Part shown: piece by piece, positions 44,554-54,511 of the stretch | Layout of the letters: the number at the start of each line of letters is the position of its first letter | Numbering within the stretch: the stretch's first letter is position 1 | Assembly (NCBI RefSeq): GCF_001956295.1 | Contig: NZ_MRTD01000030.1 | Coordinates: 1-64,000, forward strand | Source: Paenibacillus sp. FSL A5-0031 | GTDB lineage: Bacteria > Bacillota > Bacilli > Paenibacillales > Paenibacillaceae | DNA length: 64,000 nt | Direction of reading: 5' to 3' | Made by a program: the position numbers and the translations under genes | Notes under the pieces: generated by a model | Database searches by the model: none | What the model saw: only the letters and a program-made list of their open reading frames with translations | Told to the model about the DNA's origin: nothing

Positions 44554-46107
44554 TTATGCCTCTTCTCTGTATTTGGAAGGCGTTCGACCAAAATGATTTT
44601 TGAATAACGAGCTGAAGTAGGAGAAGTTGTTATAACCAACATCCTGGCCGATATCGATAATTTTACGATTGGTTGTTATAAGCAGTTCCTTTGCCTTTTC
44701 CATTCGGTGCACGGTCATGAACTTATTAAGACTTATCCCTTTCTGTTTCTTGAATAGATGGCTCAAATAACTAGGAGATAAATAAACCCGCTCCGACAAT
44801 AATTCCAATGACAAGTCAGTCTGATATTCGTTCTCGATGATTCGGACGACTTCATCAATCGCTTTGGAGGTCGCTTCCAAATTCGTTTCGCAGAAAGACT
44901 CGTTTTCCTTTAGAATACGCAGTACTACTTTACGCAAATCGCTCAACTTTACCGTTTTATAGATGTCCTCCAAACTATGCTTGAATCTATCGTTATTCTT
45001 TTTTATAGAGGCATTGAATGCAGCTTTGACAATTTCGGTGCACACATATTTTACATAGATAACCGTTAAATGCTCACTGTTTTGTAGAGCATCAAACAGT
45101 TGCTCGACATACAGTTGCGCGATATCATATCGGTTGTGCTGAATATTTTGCGTCAATTGCGTTAACACATCATTTACTACTGCTGTCATATCGCCCTGAG
45201 CAAATAATGTGCGGTTTGCCAGCATCACCGTACCCTCATCGAAAAAGAACTTGTTTTCCAGCATCGTTTCCATTTCGTGAAATTGTTTGTGGAGCTGCTT
45301 CACATCATCCATCAATCCGCTGATCACAACACAAATATCATTATCGTACATATCCTGGAATATCCGGATCAATTGCTGGCCAAGCTCCGTTATAGCTTCC
45401 AGCGACTCGTCGGGGGCTGTTTCCAAGAACAGCAACGCTTGAAACTCATTCAAATGAATAAAATCGATATTGCGATGAATGAGTTCGCCCAACTGCTCTT
45501 CGATATCGAGATCAAGCCGATCGAAAAAGCGTTTACGAGAATCCAGCATCAGCATCCGCATGTAAAGATAATTTTCGAACCTGCCGTTAGGCACCTTCAG
45601 ATCCCGTTTGTCATCCGTCTCCTCTGCCTTGCTGAGTATAATATCAGTAAGCTGCTTCTGCTTTTCGTATCTGACTTCCTTCAAATAGGCAGCTTCGAGC
45701 CTTTCCTGCTGAACCTTTAACTTCAACGCTTCCTCGCACAGTTGGATGATCTCGGTCATATTCTTAATAAATTCGCTAACCTGCACAGGTTTTAATATAT
45801 AATGGATTGCCTTCAGATCGATTGCCTTCTGTGCATACTCGAACTCACCATAGGCGCTCATAAACATCGTTTTGATAGGCTTACCTAGTTCACGAACCTT
45901 CTCTGCTAGCTGTAAACCGTCCATCCCATTCATCCGGATATCGGTCAGCAAGATGTCAATATCATGGCTTTCGATATATAGGAGAGCGCTTTCACCACTG
46001 TCAGCTTCAAAGATCTCCAAATGCAGTCCGTATTTATCAACGAGAAACCTAACGCCGTCCCGTTCGAACTTGTCATCATCAACAACAAGCATTTTTAACA
46101 AGTACAT
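44554..46107 (-). CDS. YesN-type response regulator, AraC family
   Basis: The ATG at 46107 is taken as start, though its ribosome site is weak; a GTG two codons earlier is possible. The 517-residue product has a receiver domain (LVVDDDK and phospho-acceptor in LLTDIRMNGMDG) and a C-terminal AraC double helix-turn-helix (about 415-515, ending FGRTPSKYREEA). It is followed directly by its kinase. It should activate the importer operon at 36.7-42.7 kb. Confidence 0.93.
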   Translation of the reverse strand: MYLLKMLVVDDDKFERDGVRFLVDKYGLHLEIFEADSGESALLYIESHDIDILLTDIRMNGMDGLQLAEKVRELGKPIKTMFMSAYGEFEYAQKAIDLKAIHYILKPVQVSEFIKNMTEIIQLCEEALKLKVQQERLEAAYLKEVRYEKQKQLTDIILSKAEETDDKRDLKVPNGRFENYLYMRMLMLDSRKRFFDRLDLDIEEQLGELIHRNIDFIHLNEFQALLFLETAPDESLEAITELGQQLIRIFQDMYDNDICVVISGLMDDVKQLHKQFHEMETMLENKFFFDEGTVMLANRTLFAQGDMTAVVNDVLTQLTQNIQHNRYDIAQLYVEQLFDALQNSEHLTVIYVKYVCTEIVKAAFNASIKKNNDRFKHSLEDIYKTVKLSDLRKVVLRILKENESFCETNLEATSKAIDEVVRIIENEYQTDLSLELLSERVYLSPSYLSHLFKKQKGISLNKFMTVHRMEKAKELLITTNRKIIDIGQDVGYNNFSYFSSLFKNHFGRTPSKYREEA

Positions 46108-46502
46108 CACCACATTTCGCCAGAAATATTTTCAATGGGAGTTTACCACTAAGTCAAGCTATTCATATACCAATACAGTACTATACTTTTCAGTTCTTTA
46201 ACAAACACATCTTTACCAACCAGATATCCCTCAAAGGTAACTGCTACAATAACGCCGTCATCGAGAGCTTCTTAGGCACAATGAAACCTAAATTTCTTTA
46301 TATTAATGAATTTGAAAGTATTGAACATTTTAATCATGAGCTATCAACACTTATATAAAAAAAGAGGTTATCCCTTCTGGCCGCAAAGCAGACCTTCCTG
46401 GACAACTTCTTTTATTGTTTCGCACATTTAATAAAGACTGAATTTTGTTTGCGATTTGAGAGGGGCAATATAGTCTGGCATAATATCTGTGATCTTATGA
46501 AT
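46108..46502. other. Gene-free region
   Basis: It holds the presumed promoter of the YesN/YesM operon near 46110-46250 and, at 46352-46412, the likely terminator of the fructan operon that ends at 46503. No coding frame is credible. Confidence 0.5.
46352..46412 (-). terminator. Likely terminator of fructan operon
   Basis: AAAGAGGTTATCC and GGACAACTTCTTT pair over 13 positions with one mismatch and one G-T pair around a 26-base loop. On the minus strand it is followed by TTTTTTTATA. It lies about 90 bases past the fructokinase stop. Confidence 0.5.
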
Positions 46503-47387
46503 TCACTTTTGTGCTTCCAATAAAGCTTGCAAACCTAGAGCTACCGCACCGCACAAGCCTGCATTGTCACCAAGCAATGGCGCAACAATGTAATCTTCGA
46601 TATGATTCACTATTTCGCTGGCATTCACATATCCATTTAAGTTTTTCTGTACATTAACGTGGATCAGTGGAAATAGATGTTTTTGTTTCATAACGCCTCC
46701 TCCAAGAATGATCCTTTTTGGAGAAAGCATTAGAATAGCCGCGGTTACTCCTTGAGCGATATAAAATGCTTCGATCTCCCACGCTTCATGATCTTGTGGG
46801 AGCTGCTCGCTCTTCCTATTCCATCTCATTTCGAGCGCTGGCCCTGATGCCATTCCTTCTAAACAATGGTCATGATAAGGACAAAGTCCGTTAAACCGAT
46901 CATCCGGATGCCTTCTCGTTAAGATATGTCCACCTTCCGGGTGAACCAGTCCATGTATCAGCCTCCCTTCCGTGTAAACCCCCATCCCAATACCTGTTCC
47001 CACGGTATAATAGACACAGCTGTCAAGTCCCTTTGCGGCACCCCAAGTTGCCTCTCCAAAAGCAGCTGCATTAACATCCGTATCCCATCCGTAAGGCACC
47101 TTAAACTCACTTTCTAGTTTTTTCAAGAAAGGATATCCTGACCAGCCCTTCTTCGGAGTCGTGGTGACATAACCATAATAGCGACTTGTGCGATCAATGT
47201 TAATGGGGCCAAAACTTCCAATGCCAATGGCATCCACATGACGATCACGAAAGTATTCAATGATGCTCTCTAGCGTTTGTTCCGGTTGCTCTGTAGGGAA
47301 GCTTACCTTTTCTTCAATCTTTCCCTCTTCATCTCCGATTCCACAAACAAATTTAGTACCGCCAGCCTCAATCGCTCCAATGCGCAT
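46503..47387 (-). CDS. scrK: ROK-family fructokinase
   Basis: This 294-residue sugar kinase has the ROK ATP site AIEAGGTKF at the N-terminus, VYYTVGTGIGMG, and the zinc-binding HPDDRFNGLCPYHDHC cluster (one His, two Cys and a further His) typical of ScrK/YdhR/GmuE fructokinases. It phosphorylates fructose to fructose 6-phosphate. AGGAGG precedes the start. It is the last gene of the operon with two GH32-type enzymes and an ABC importer, and completes the path from fructoside to glycolysis. Confidence 0.88.
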   Translation of the reverse strand: MRIGAIEAGGTKFVCGIGDEEGKIEEKVSFPTEQPEQTLESIIEYFRDRHVDAIGIGSFGPINIDRTSRYYGYVTTTPKKGWSGYPFLKKLESEFKVPYGWDTDVNAAAFGEATWGAAKGLDSCVYYTVGTGIGMGVYTEGRLIHGLVHPEGGHILTRRHPDDRFNGLCPYHDHCLEGMASGPALEMRWNRKSEQLPQDHEAWEIEAFYIAQGVTAAILMLSPKRIILGGGVMKQKHLFPLIHVNVQKNLNGYVNASEIVNHIEDYIVAPLLGDNAGLCGAVALGLQALLEAQK

Positions 47388-47471
47388 GCAGCTTCCTCCT
47401 AGTGAATGATCTGGGAGTGATCATTAGACTATTATTTATAACCATCTATTTTTTATCCGGCTACACAAGAA

Positions 47472-47500
47472 GCAAGCGGTTCGCCACGCGAACCGCTTGC
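47472..47500 (-). promoter_or_regulatory. Intercistronic hairpin before fructokinase
   Basis: GCAAGCGGTTCG pairs with CGAACCGCTTGC, a perfect 12-bp stem with a 5-base loop, between the GH32 and fructokinase genes. The tail is only weakly T-rich, so it may partly terminate or stabilise the upstream mRNA. Confidence 0.6.
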
Positions 47501-47550
47501 GCATTTAACACCTGATAGGTATATAAGTAGTAAACCTATATTAATAGAAA

Positions 47551-48999
47551 CTAACTTAACTTAAAAATTTCGAACCTCTGGAGCTGAATACCGTCCTGTG
47601 AAGCATGCAATCCCAACCCTGTTGATTCTGGTTCAGGGAATATTAGATCGGTTATAACAGCTATCCCATCATTTACAAATACCTCTACCGAGGATCGATC
47701 CACAAAGATGTGCAGCTTAATCAACTCGTTCTGTGTCATGAGTTTTACTGCATGCGTCCCGGCAAAACCCTCTTGAAAATCAATGATTCCAGATAATGTA
47801 CGGTCTACAAATATTTCATTTTCAATACCCTTATAGCCTATAACCGTTTGCTGAGAATCAGATTTTCTAACCTTTATGGCGAAATCCTCCGTTATGACGG
47901 GTACAAATTCCGCAATTAGTTCAAAGCTGTCCAGTTCCAAGCCCGATAAGAATAACTGGGCTTCTTCTAGCGATGTGTTTTCGAGTGATAGAATTGGAGT
48001 TCTGATTCTCTGCAATTCCTGAATAGGCTTTTGAATCAACCTGACTTGACCATACAGGAATTCCAGTGACAACGTCCTTGGAATGGTCATTGCACTTCTC
48101 CATCCCACCGTTGGTGTAACATTGGCATATTTACCATTACTCATCCAAGCTAGGAATATACGGCGTCCATCCTCTTCAGGAATATCTGACCAGCAGACCC
48201 CAGCGTAATTATCTCTGCCGTGATCAAGCCAAAGTACAGTATCAGATGGGTTGTCGTTTACAAATGAACATCCATCGAATTCCCCGATAAAATATTGTGT
48301 CCGAGATCCTTCAATATGATCAGGTCCGCCTCCAACACTGACGATCATCACCCATTTCGTGTGAGAAGGATCACCATTAACAGGCAATGGAAATAAATCC
48401 GGACATTCCCACACTCCAGCGTGCGAGCCGTTGCCTTGACCAAATTCACTACTAAATGTCCATTCCTTCAGATTGCTAGAGTGGTACAGACAGACCGATT
48501 GGCCTGATGCCAGTATCATAATCCACCGCTTCGTATCGGGATGCCAGAATACTTTCGGATCCCGAAAATCAACGAATCGGTCGCTTTCAAGGACAGGATT
48601 ATCCCGATATTTTATCCAGCTTCTCCCGGAATCAACACTGTACGCCAAGCTTTGACGCTCCCTGACGAGGTCTGTCCCTGGAACTGTATCATGGTGTGTA
48701 AATATCGCAACTAATCCAGGCTTACCCCCGAAGAAACCCGTTGTGTCCTCCCAGTCTACAACGGCACTTCCTGAGAAGATCGTGCCATTCTCATCCGGAT
48801 ACAAGGCAATCGGACGATGTTCAAAGTTCACCATATCCGAACTGATTGCATGGCCCCAGTGCATAGGTCCCCACGTTGAGCCCTCTGGATGATGCTGATA
48901 GAACAGATGGTATTCTCCATTAAAGAACACCATGCCATTCGGGTCATTCATCCAATTCTGTTCAGGTGTAAAATGATAGTTTGGTCTAAATTTATCCAT
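47551..48999 (-). CDS. GH32 beta-fructofuranosidase
   Basis: The ATG at 48999 follows AGGTGA; an upstream GTG would overlap that site. The 482-residue enzyme has the GH32 five-blade propeller with the nucleophile D19 in WMNDPNG, the transition-state aspartate in FRDPKVF and the acid/base glutamate in WECPDLF. A C-terminal beta-sandwich ends with HIFVDRSSVEVFVNDG. No signal peptide, so it should act in the cytoplasm on imported sucrose, inulin- or levan-oligosaccharides. It lies in the operon with an importer and fructokinase. Confidence 0.94.
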   Translation of the reverse strand: MDKFRPNYHFTPEQNWMNDPNGMVFFNGEYHLFYQHHPEGSTWGPMHWGHAISSDMVNFEHRPIALYPDENGTIFSGSAVVDWEDTTGFFGGKPGLVAIFTHHDTVPGTDLVRERQSLAYSVDSGRSWIKYRDNPVLESDRFVDFRDPKVFWHPDTKRWIMILASGQSVCLYHSSNLKEWTFSSEFGQGNGSHAGVWECPDLFPLPVNGDPSHTKWVMIVSVGGGPDHIEGSRTQYFIGEFDGCSFVNDNPSDTVLWLDHGRDNYAGVCWSDIPEEDGRRIFLAWMSNGKYANVTPTVGWRSAMTIPRTLSLEFLYGQVRLIQKPIQELQRIRTPILSLENTSLEEAQLFLSGLELDSFELIAEFVPVITEDFAIKVRKSDSQQTVIGYKGIENEIFVDRTLSGIIDFQEGFAGTHAVKLMTQNELIKLHIFVDRSSVEVFVNDGIAVITDLIFPEPESTGLGLHASQDGIQLQRFEIFKLS

Positions 49000-49028
49000 A
49001 CCGTTCACCTACTATTCGTATATTATTA

Positions 49029-50681
49029 TCACTTCTGGTTTGCTAGATAACGATCATAAGCTTCTTGTACATAACCGATAAACTCGGAGAGCCCTGCCTT
49101 CTCCAGCTCTTTTTTATAGGAATCCCACTCTTTATCGATGCCGCCATCGGTAATCCACTTTCTTCGATTAGTGTCAATAAGACCATAAATTTGAGGTGAC
49201 AGAAGTGCCATCTTATCCGCCGTTTCTGCATCGTAGAACAATGTATGTGGAATATATGGATCGTTAAAATGCTTGTCTAGGTAACCTACCGTCTTCATAT
49301 CATTCAAAATATCCTGTGCATCCTGTGGATACTCAACCACCGTGTCATAATAATCCGTTAAAATGGCGACTGGAGAGTTGCCTTGGATCGTATTTCTTGC
49401 ACGCATATCATTATAGGTATCGAGTCCGTCCTTCAACGTATCAAATACCATGACGCCTTTCTCGTTCTTTTTGTACTGATAATCAAGTGGTCCCCAGTTC
49501 GTCTGAACAGACCACTCTGGATCGTACATTTTATCAACCCAAGCCAGTACCGCTTTAGGATTCTTATTCTTTGTTGTCAATACAAATGCGAGAGGATTGT
49601 GCATCTCAACCAAATTCTCCCGGCCCCCATACTCTCCTCCAGGTCCCTTCAAATAAGGGATCGGCACATAGTCATTGGCTACCTTCTCACCTGCTACATC
49701 CAGAACAGAGAAATGTACGACAGACCCAACTGTCACAGTCTCATTTCTAAGCTTAGCCTGAAGCTTAGGTCCGTCCGTAATGGTGAACTCAGGATCAATG
49801 AGCCCCTCTTTATACATTTCATGGAGATAATTAATGCCTGCTTTATAGGCTTCGGTTGAAGCCGTGTTGAAAATTTTACCATTGCTATCTAGGAACATGC
49901 TGTCTCCACGATCGACTTGCCCCCATAATCCGAAAAACTGTCCAAAATCGGCATTGTTTCTCCAGGAGCCAATACCCGAATTCGCTCCTTTGTTAGCTAG
50001 AGATAACCCAATCTCATCTTTAATGCCGTTTCCATTCATATCATTCTCAACAAACTTCTTTAACGTATCGCGATACTCGTCGATGGTCGTCGGAACGGGT
50101 AAATTAAGTTTATCCAGCCAAGGCTTATATATGGAAAGAATCCCTTGGTTCGTTATAAGGCCAAACATTTCTTCAATATAGGGCAGCCCATAAATATGTC
50201 CATCCGGCGCGGTGATAAGAGCCCGATACTCCGGTCGTTGATCGAGTACTTTAGAAAAATTAGGCATCTCGTCTATATAATCCTCAATCGGGAGGAATAT
50301 GCCTGACTTGACGTTTTTCATTACTTTTCCGATACTCATTGTACCTAGAAATGCTTCTGGCAAGTTATTGCCAGCGAGCATCAGATTAATTTTCTCATCA
50401 GCAGATTCAGAAGGTATTTCTTCCCACTTTATCTTTACGTTCGATGGGGCGACCTCACTATATTTCTTAAACCAAATCATTTCATCTACCGGTAGATTGC
50501 GAGGATCTTTTGCTCGTACAATGGTAATGCTCGTTTTTGCATTAGGATCTGTTGATTCCGCAGTATTATTTTCACCTGTATTGCTTTTCGCGTTATCTGT
50601 GTTGTTCGAAGCGCATCCTGCGACTAAACTTACTGATAAACTCGCAATCAATAATCCTTTAATCCATTTTGCTTGGCTCAT
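49029..50681 (-). CDS. Substrate-binding lipoprotein, LplA type
   Basis: This 550-residue protein has a lipoprotein signal (LVAGCASN, cysteine at 23), an Asn/Ser-rich tether and an LplA-type binding domain with a MNGNGIKDEIG calcium-loop-like stretch. AAGGGAAGG lies upstream of the start. It sits between the permease genes and GH32 in the operon and should bind a fructo-oligosaccharide; that ligand is inferred from the enzymes. Confidence 0.93.
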   Translation of the reverse strand: MSQAKWIKGLLIASLSVSLVAGCASNNTDNAKSNTGENNTAESTDPNAKTSITIVRAKDPRNLPVDEMIWFKKYSEVAPSNVKIKWEEIPSESADEKINLMLAGNNLPEAFLGTMSIGKVMKNVKSGIFLPIEDYIDEMPNFSKVLDQRPEYRALITAPDGHIYGLPYIEEMFGLITNQGILSIYKPWLDKLNLPVPTTIDEYRDTLKKFVENDMNGNGIKDEIGLSLANKGANSGIGSWRNNADFGQFFGLWGQVDRGDSMFLDSNGKIFNTASTEAYKAGINYLHEMYKEGLIDPEFTITDGPKLQAKLRNETVTVGSVVHFSVLDVAGEKVANDYVPIPYLKGPGGEYGGRENLVEMHNPLAFVLTTKNKNPKAVLAWVDKMYDPEWSVQTNWGPLDYQYKKNEKGVMVFDTLKDGLDTYNDMRARNTIQGNSPVAILTDYYDTVVEYPQDAQDILNDMKTVGYLDKHFNDPYIPHTLFYDAETADKMALLSPQIYGLIDTNRRKWITDGGIDKEWDSYKKELEKAGLSEFIGYVQEAYDRYLANQK

Positions 50682-50792
50682 TGTCTCTTGACCTTCCCTT
50701 CGAATAAAAAAATTTTAATACTATCCTTGTGACGCTGTGAGTTGACTAACAGGATCACCCCCTTTGCTAGCCCAACGAATGACCATGGTGCT

Positions 50793-51677
50793 TTATCCCT
50801 TAATTGATCCAATCATTACACCTTGCGTAAAATATTTCTGTACAAATGGGTACACAATTAGCAGCGGCAAGCACGCCACGACAATAACGCCGTACTTCAA
50901 TTGCTCCGCAATACGCTGCTTGGCCGCTAATGACATAGGGTCGATCACCATTCGAGATCCCGCTTCATTCATAATCAGCAAATTTCGCAAAATAACTTGA
51001 AGCGGAAACTTCTCTGTACTGCTTAGATAGAGCAATGGCTCAAAGAAAGAATTCCAGTGGCCGATTCCATAAAATAGCGCCATGACAGCGATGATCACTT
51101 TGGATAGTGGCAGTGCGATAGAGAAAAAGAATCTGAAATCCGAGCATCCATCCATAACCGATGCTTCTAGCAGCTCGTCCGGAATGTTGCTCTGGAAATA
51201 AGTGCGAGTAATGATAATATTCCAGACTGATGCGGCGACTGGCAGTGTGATCGCCCATATGGTATCCAGCATGCCAAGATTGGAAATAAGCAAATAGGTT
51301 GGAATAAGTCCTCCACTAAAAAACATGGTGAAAGCAAACAACATCATTATCGGACCTTTTCCTGCAAGTCCTTTTCGAGACAGTGCATACGCACACGGAA
51401 TCGTTACTGCTAGATTAATAAAGGTGCCGATTAAGGTGTACATAATGGAATTGAGATATCCATCCCATAACGGCTTATACTCGAAAATTTTCTTAAATCC
51501 GTCTAGATAAAACGACTTGGGGAAGATAAGCAGGCCGCCTTTATTTACTTGATCAGGATCCATAAAGGATGCTAGAAACACAAAATAAAGCGGATACAAA
51601 ATAGCAATAGCAATCATGCTCATGAACACAAAATTAAATATATTAAATATCTTGTCGCTCATTGATTGGCTTTTCAC
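50793..51677 (-). CDS. ABC permease, LplC/YtcP type
   Basis: This 294-residue membrane protein uses a GTG start six bases after AAGGAGGG. It has about six helices, an EAA-like loop (ELLEASVMDGCSDFRFFFSIALP) and a GSIKG C-terminus. It starts 12 bases after its partner permease and forms the importer channel of the fructan operon. Confidence 0.94.
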   Translation of the reverse strand: MKSQSMSDKIFNIFNFVFMSMIAIAILYPLYFVFLASFMDPDQVNKGGLLIFPKSFYLDGFKKIFEYKPLWDGYLNSIMYTLIGTFINLAVTIPCAYALSRKGLAGKGPIMMLFAFTMFFSGGLIPTYLLISNLGMLDTIWAITLPVAASVWNIIITRTYFQSNIPDELLEASVMDGCSDFRFFFSIALPLSKVIIAVMALFYGIGHWNSFFEPLLYLSSTEKFPLQVILRNLLIMNEAGSRMVIDPMSLAAKQRIAEQLKYGVIVVACLPLLIVYPFVQKYFTQGVMIGSIKG

Positions 51678-51689
51678 CGTATTCCCTCC

Positions 51690-52601
51690 TTACCAAAGAC
51701 TATTTTGCGTCAATTTTTTGGATATTTGATTTGTAACTATGAGCAGTGAGAAATTGATGACCGAATTAAATAACCCAATGGCAGTCGCCAAACTATACTG
51801 CGCGTTTAGCAGTCCCACCTTGTACACATAAGTCGAGATAATTTCTGAAGCCGGCAAATTCATCCCTTGCTGCATGAGAAAGGCTTTTTCCCATCCGACG
51901 GCCATTACGCTTCCAACTCCAAGAATGAGCATAATCATAATGGTTGGTGTGATGGAGGGCAGATCGATATGCCAAATTCTTCTTATGGTAGTGGCTCCGT
52001 CCACAGTGGCTACCTCATGTAATTCAGGGTTAACGCCACTGAGCGCTGCCAGATAGATGATGGCGCTAAAACCCATAGTCTGCCAAATTCCTGAGGCGAT
52101 ATATATCGTTCGAAACCACTCTGCGCGTGCCATGAAATTAACAGCATCACCGCCGACCATCGTAATTAGGTTGTTTACAAAGCCAGTGCTTGGAGCTAGA
52201 AATACGTTAAGCATGGATACAAGCACAACTGTAGAAATAAAATAGGGTGCATAGGTCACCGTTTGAACAAATCGTTTGAAAACTTGCTTGCGAACCTGAT
52301 TGAGCAGCAAAGCGAATATAATTGGAATAGGAAAGCCGATCAATAATGAAAAAACACTTAACTTTAACGTATTGAACAGAACATTCGTAAACACATAGGA
52401 ATTAAAGAAGGTTTCAAAGTGCTTAAAGCCCTCCCAGGGGCTGCCTAATATTCCTTGCACAGGATTGAAATTTTTGAAAGCGATGATTATTCCGTACATA
52501 GGAGCGTATTGAAACAGGATGAGATAGATCAAGGCTGGCAGTAAAAGAACATACAATTGCCAGCTCTTGATTACATTTCTAAGCGCAATTTTATCCATCA
52601 T
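51690..52601 (-). CDS. ABC permease, LplB type
   Basis: This 303-residue membrane protein has about six helices, the LFQYAPMYGIIIAFKNF family motif and an EAA loop (ELHEVATVDGATTIRRIWHI). GGAGG precedes the start (the next ATG is directly adjacent). It is followed by its partner after 12 bases and preceded by the GH32-like gene by 24. Confidence 0.94.
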   Translation of the reverse strand: MMDKIALRNVIKSWQLYVLLLPALIYLILFQYAPMYGIIIAFKNFNPVQGILGSPWEGFKHFETFFNSYVFTNVLFNTLKLSVFSLLIGFPIPIIFALLLNQVRKQVFKRFVQTVTYAPYFISTVVLVSMLNVFLAPSTGFVNNLITMVGGDAVNFMARAEWFRTIYIASGIWQTMGFSAIIYLAALSGVNPELHEVATVDGATTIRRIWHIDLPSITPTIMIMLILGVGSVMAVGWEKAFLMQQGMNLPASEIISTYVYKVGLLNAQYSLATAIGLFNSVINFSLLIVTNQISKKLTQNSLW

Positions 52602-52625
52602 AGCTGTTGGCCTCCAGTTCCCCTG

Positions 52626-54494
52626 TCATTCCAATTCACGATATGTAATATTGTGAAATTCCGCAGCGCCAAATTGTGAGAAGAAACGGAGATAAGCATA
52701 TTCCTTGCCAGATCTGCTTATCATCGTCCTTGCGCCATTCACGCAAAGATCTATATACTCATTCGTTACAACAGCCTCCACAATAACCTCTTGCTCCAAA
52801 TCATTCATATGATAGAGGGATGTCGCTTCATCTTGAGAGAAGCTTCTGCCGTTTATCTGATGGATGCCCAGTTTACGTCCCGCAGGATCGAACCTTACTT
52901 CATGGCCCTGTTCAAATTTGTCTGAATGCGCTAGAGAGAATCCATAGTACATATTCGGATATGCCGGAATGACTTTAAATTTAAGATAATAATCGTTCTC
53001 TATTCGTAAATGGCCGCTCGCAGCATATCCTTCCAAATTTTCAAGAGTAAACGTCTCTAATGTTTCGATCTTGTTTCTCGAATCAGTGTAATCGTGCAGC
53101 TCCTCTACGAAATTTGTACCTAGAGAACCATCCGGGTGCTGTATTAGCTCACGAATGACGAGCTCACCACCGTACCTTCCTGGTTCAGACAAGAAACCAA
53201 CAACTAATCTTCTGCCTTCTTTGTAAGCAGCTGACTTCGGTACACGTAACTGAACACCATCGATAATGTCAGCGGCTGGTCTCATCCACGGACCAAATTT
53301 GTTGCGGGAATAGCGATATCTTGCAGCACCATCGTTACTGAAAATGAGATAGTACCAACCGTTCCATTCAAAATAGTCAGAGCATTCCGGCTGATCATGG
53401 TAACCGGGAACAATAAACGGCGTGTGCTCCACCCACGTTTTAAGATCGGTGGAAGTCATATGTGCTAGACAACCTTGTTCCCTATCGCCATTCATAATGC
53501 TTGTTGTAATCAACATATGATAGGTGCCGTTATCCTCTCTAAACACATGTGGGTCTCTCACCGAACTGAGATGATACTGACTAGATAGTTCGATGTAAAC
53601 GCCTGACTTCTCGAATTCAACCCCATCAACGCTAGTAGCCCAGGTCAAGCGGGCAGGCGTGCCATCAACTGCACGAACGGCGTAAAATGCGTAATAATGA
53701 GTATGATCTTGAATAATGGATCCCGTACAGATTGAACCTTCCCACTGCTCGGTTATAGCCACAGAAAGGGGATAGTGCTTCCAGTCGCCGAGGTTATCCG
53801 AAGACAGGTGTGCCCATTGATGAGCCCCTAGTCCCCATTTGCTTCCATGACCCCGGCGATCAAATAAATAGAAGATATGAAATGTATGACCATCGAAATA
53901 AGGCATACAATCACCAACTCCAGTGTTGAAGCCGCGCGGGCGCCAATATTGAACGGATGTGGATTCCTCGCCCAATAGCCTGTTAGCTCTCTGTTCCATC
54001 TGTTTCTCGTCACCATAAAGCTCGGAAATCTCTTGCTCGCTAATATTATAATTAAGCAATCGTCCCTGCTTGATCATTGCCGATTCGATCGTTGCATCTC
54101 GGAGATTAATGGATCCCATTGGCCACTCCTCGTCAATTAGTACACCATCCAGATGCAGTGCTAAGTGAAATCCGTTATACCGAATCATCACCTTAAGCTG
54201 CTCAGCCTTTTGGAGAACCTCCTTGGGCGCGGACAGCTTTAGCGGTGTTTCCTTTGCATCCGTATATATCTCCGCCACTAAAGTAAGCGTTTTCGATTCA
54301 GGCAGCATTACGAGTTCAAGCCCAATAATATCCTTCAAATCTTTTGTATAAACTCGCAATACCTGTCCCTCTGTTATGTCGGTGAGTGATAAAAGAATCG
54401 TTGTCGCTTCAACTGCTCCCCAGTCCACCGTTGCAACAGAACTCCCCTCTTCCAAAAAAACTTCAACTGGTAAAAACTCAGTATTTTGATTCAC
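52626..54494 (-). CDS. Divergent GH32-like (clan J) glycosidase
   Basis: A GTG at 54494 preceded by AAAGGGG is favoured; an earlier GTG overlaps the kinase stop. The 622-residue protein has an N-terminal beta-sandwich (about 1-170), a GH32-like propeller and a C-terminal sandwich. The usual NDPNG is replaced by GDCMPYFDG (aspartate 195), but VRDPHVF and PECSDYF keep the other two acidic residues. All catalytic positions are therefore present in an atypical setting. No signal peptide. It should cleave a fructoside or related furanoside different from the substrate of the classical GH32 in the same operon. Confidence 0.75.
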   Translation of the reverse strand: MNQNTEFLPVEVFLEEGSSVATVDWGAVEATTILLSLTDITEGQVLRVYTKDLKDIIGLELVMLPESKTLTLVAEIYTDAKETPLKLSAPKEVLQKAEQLKVMIRYNGFHLALHLDGVLIDEEWPMGSINLRDATIESAMIKQGRLLNYNISEQEISELYGDEKQMEQRANRLLGEESTSVQYWRPRGFNTGVGDCMPYFDGHTFHIFYLFDRRGHGSKWGLGAHQWAHLSSDNLGDWKHYPLSVAITEQWEGSICTGSIIQDHTHYYAFYAVRAVDGTPARLTWATSVDGVEFEKSGVYIELSSQYHLSSVRDPHVFREDNGTYHMLITTSIMNGDREQGCLAHMTSTDLKTWVEHTPFIVPGYHDQPECSDYFEWNGWYYLIFSNDGAARYRYSRNKFGPWMRPAADIIDGVQLRVPKSAAYKEGRRLVVGFLSEPGRYGGELVIRELIQHPDGSLGTNFVEELHDYTDSRNKIETLETFTLENLEGYAASGHLRIENDYYLKFKVIPAYPNMYYGFSLAHSDKFEQGHEVRFDPAGRKLGIHQINGRSFSQDEATSLYHMNDLEQEVIVEAVVTNEYIDLCVNGARTMISRSGKEYAYLRFFSQFGAAEFHNITYRELE

Positions 54495-54511
54495 GTATCT
54501 TACCCCTTTCA

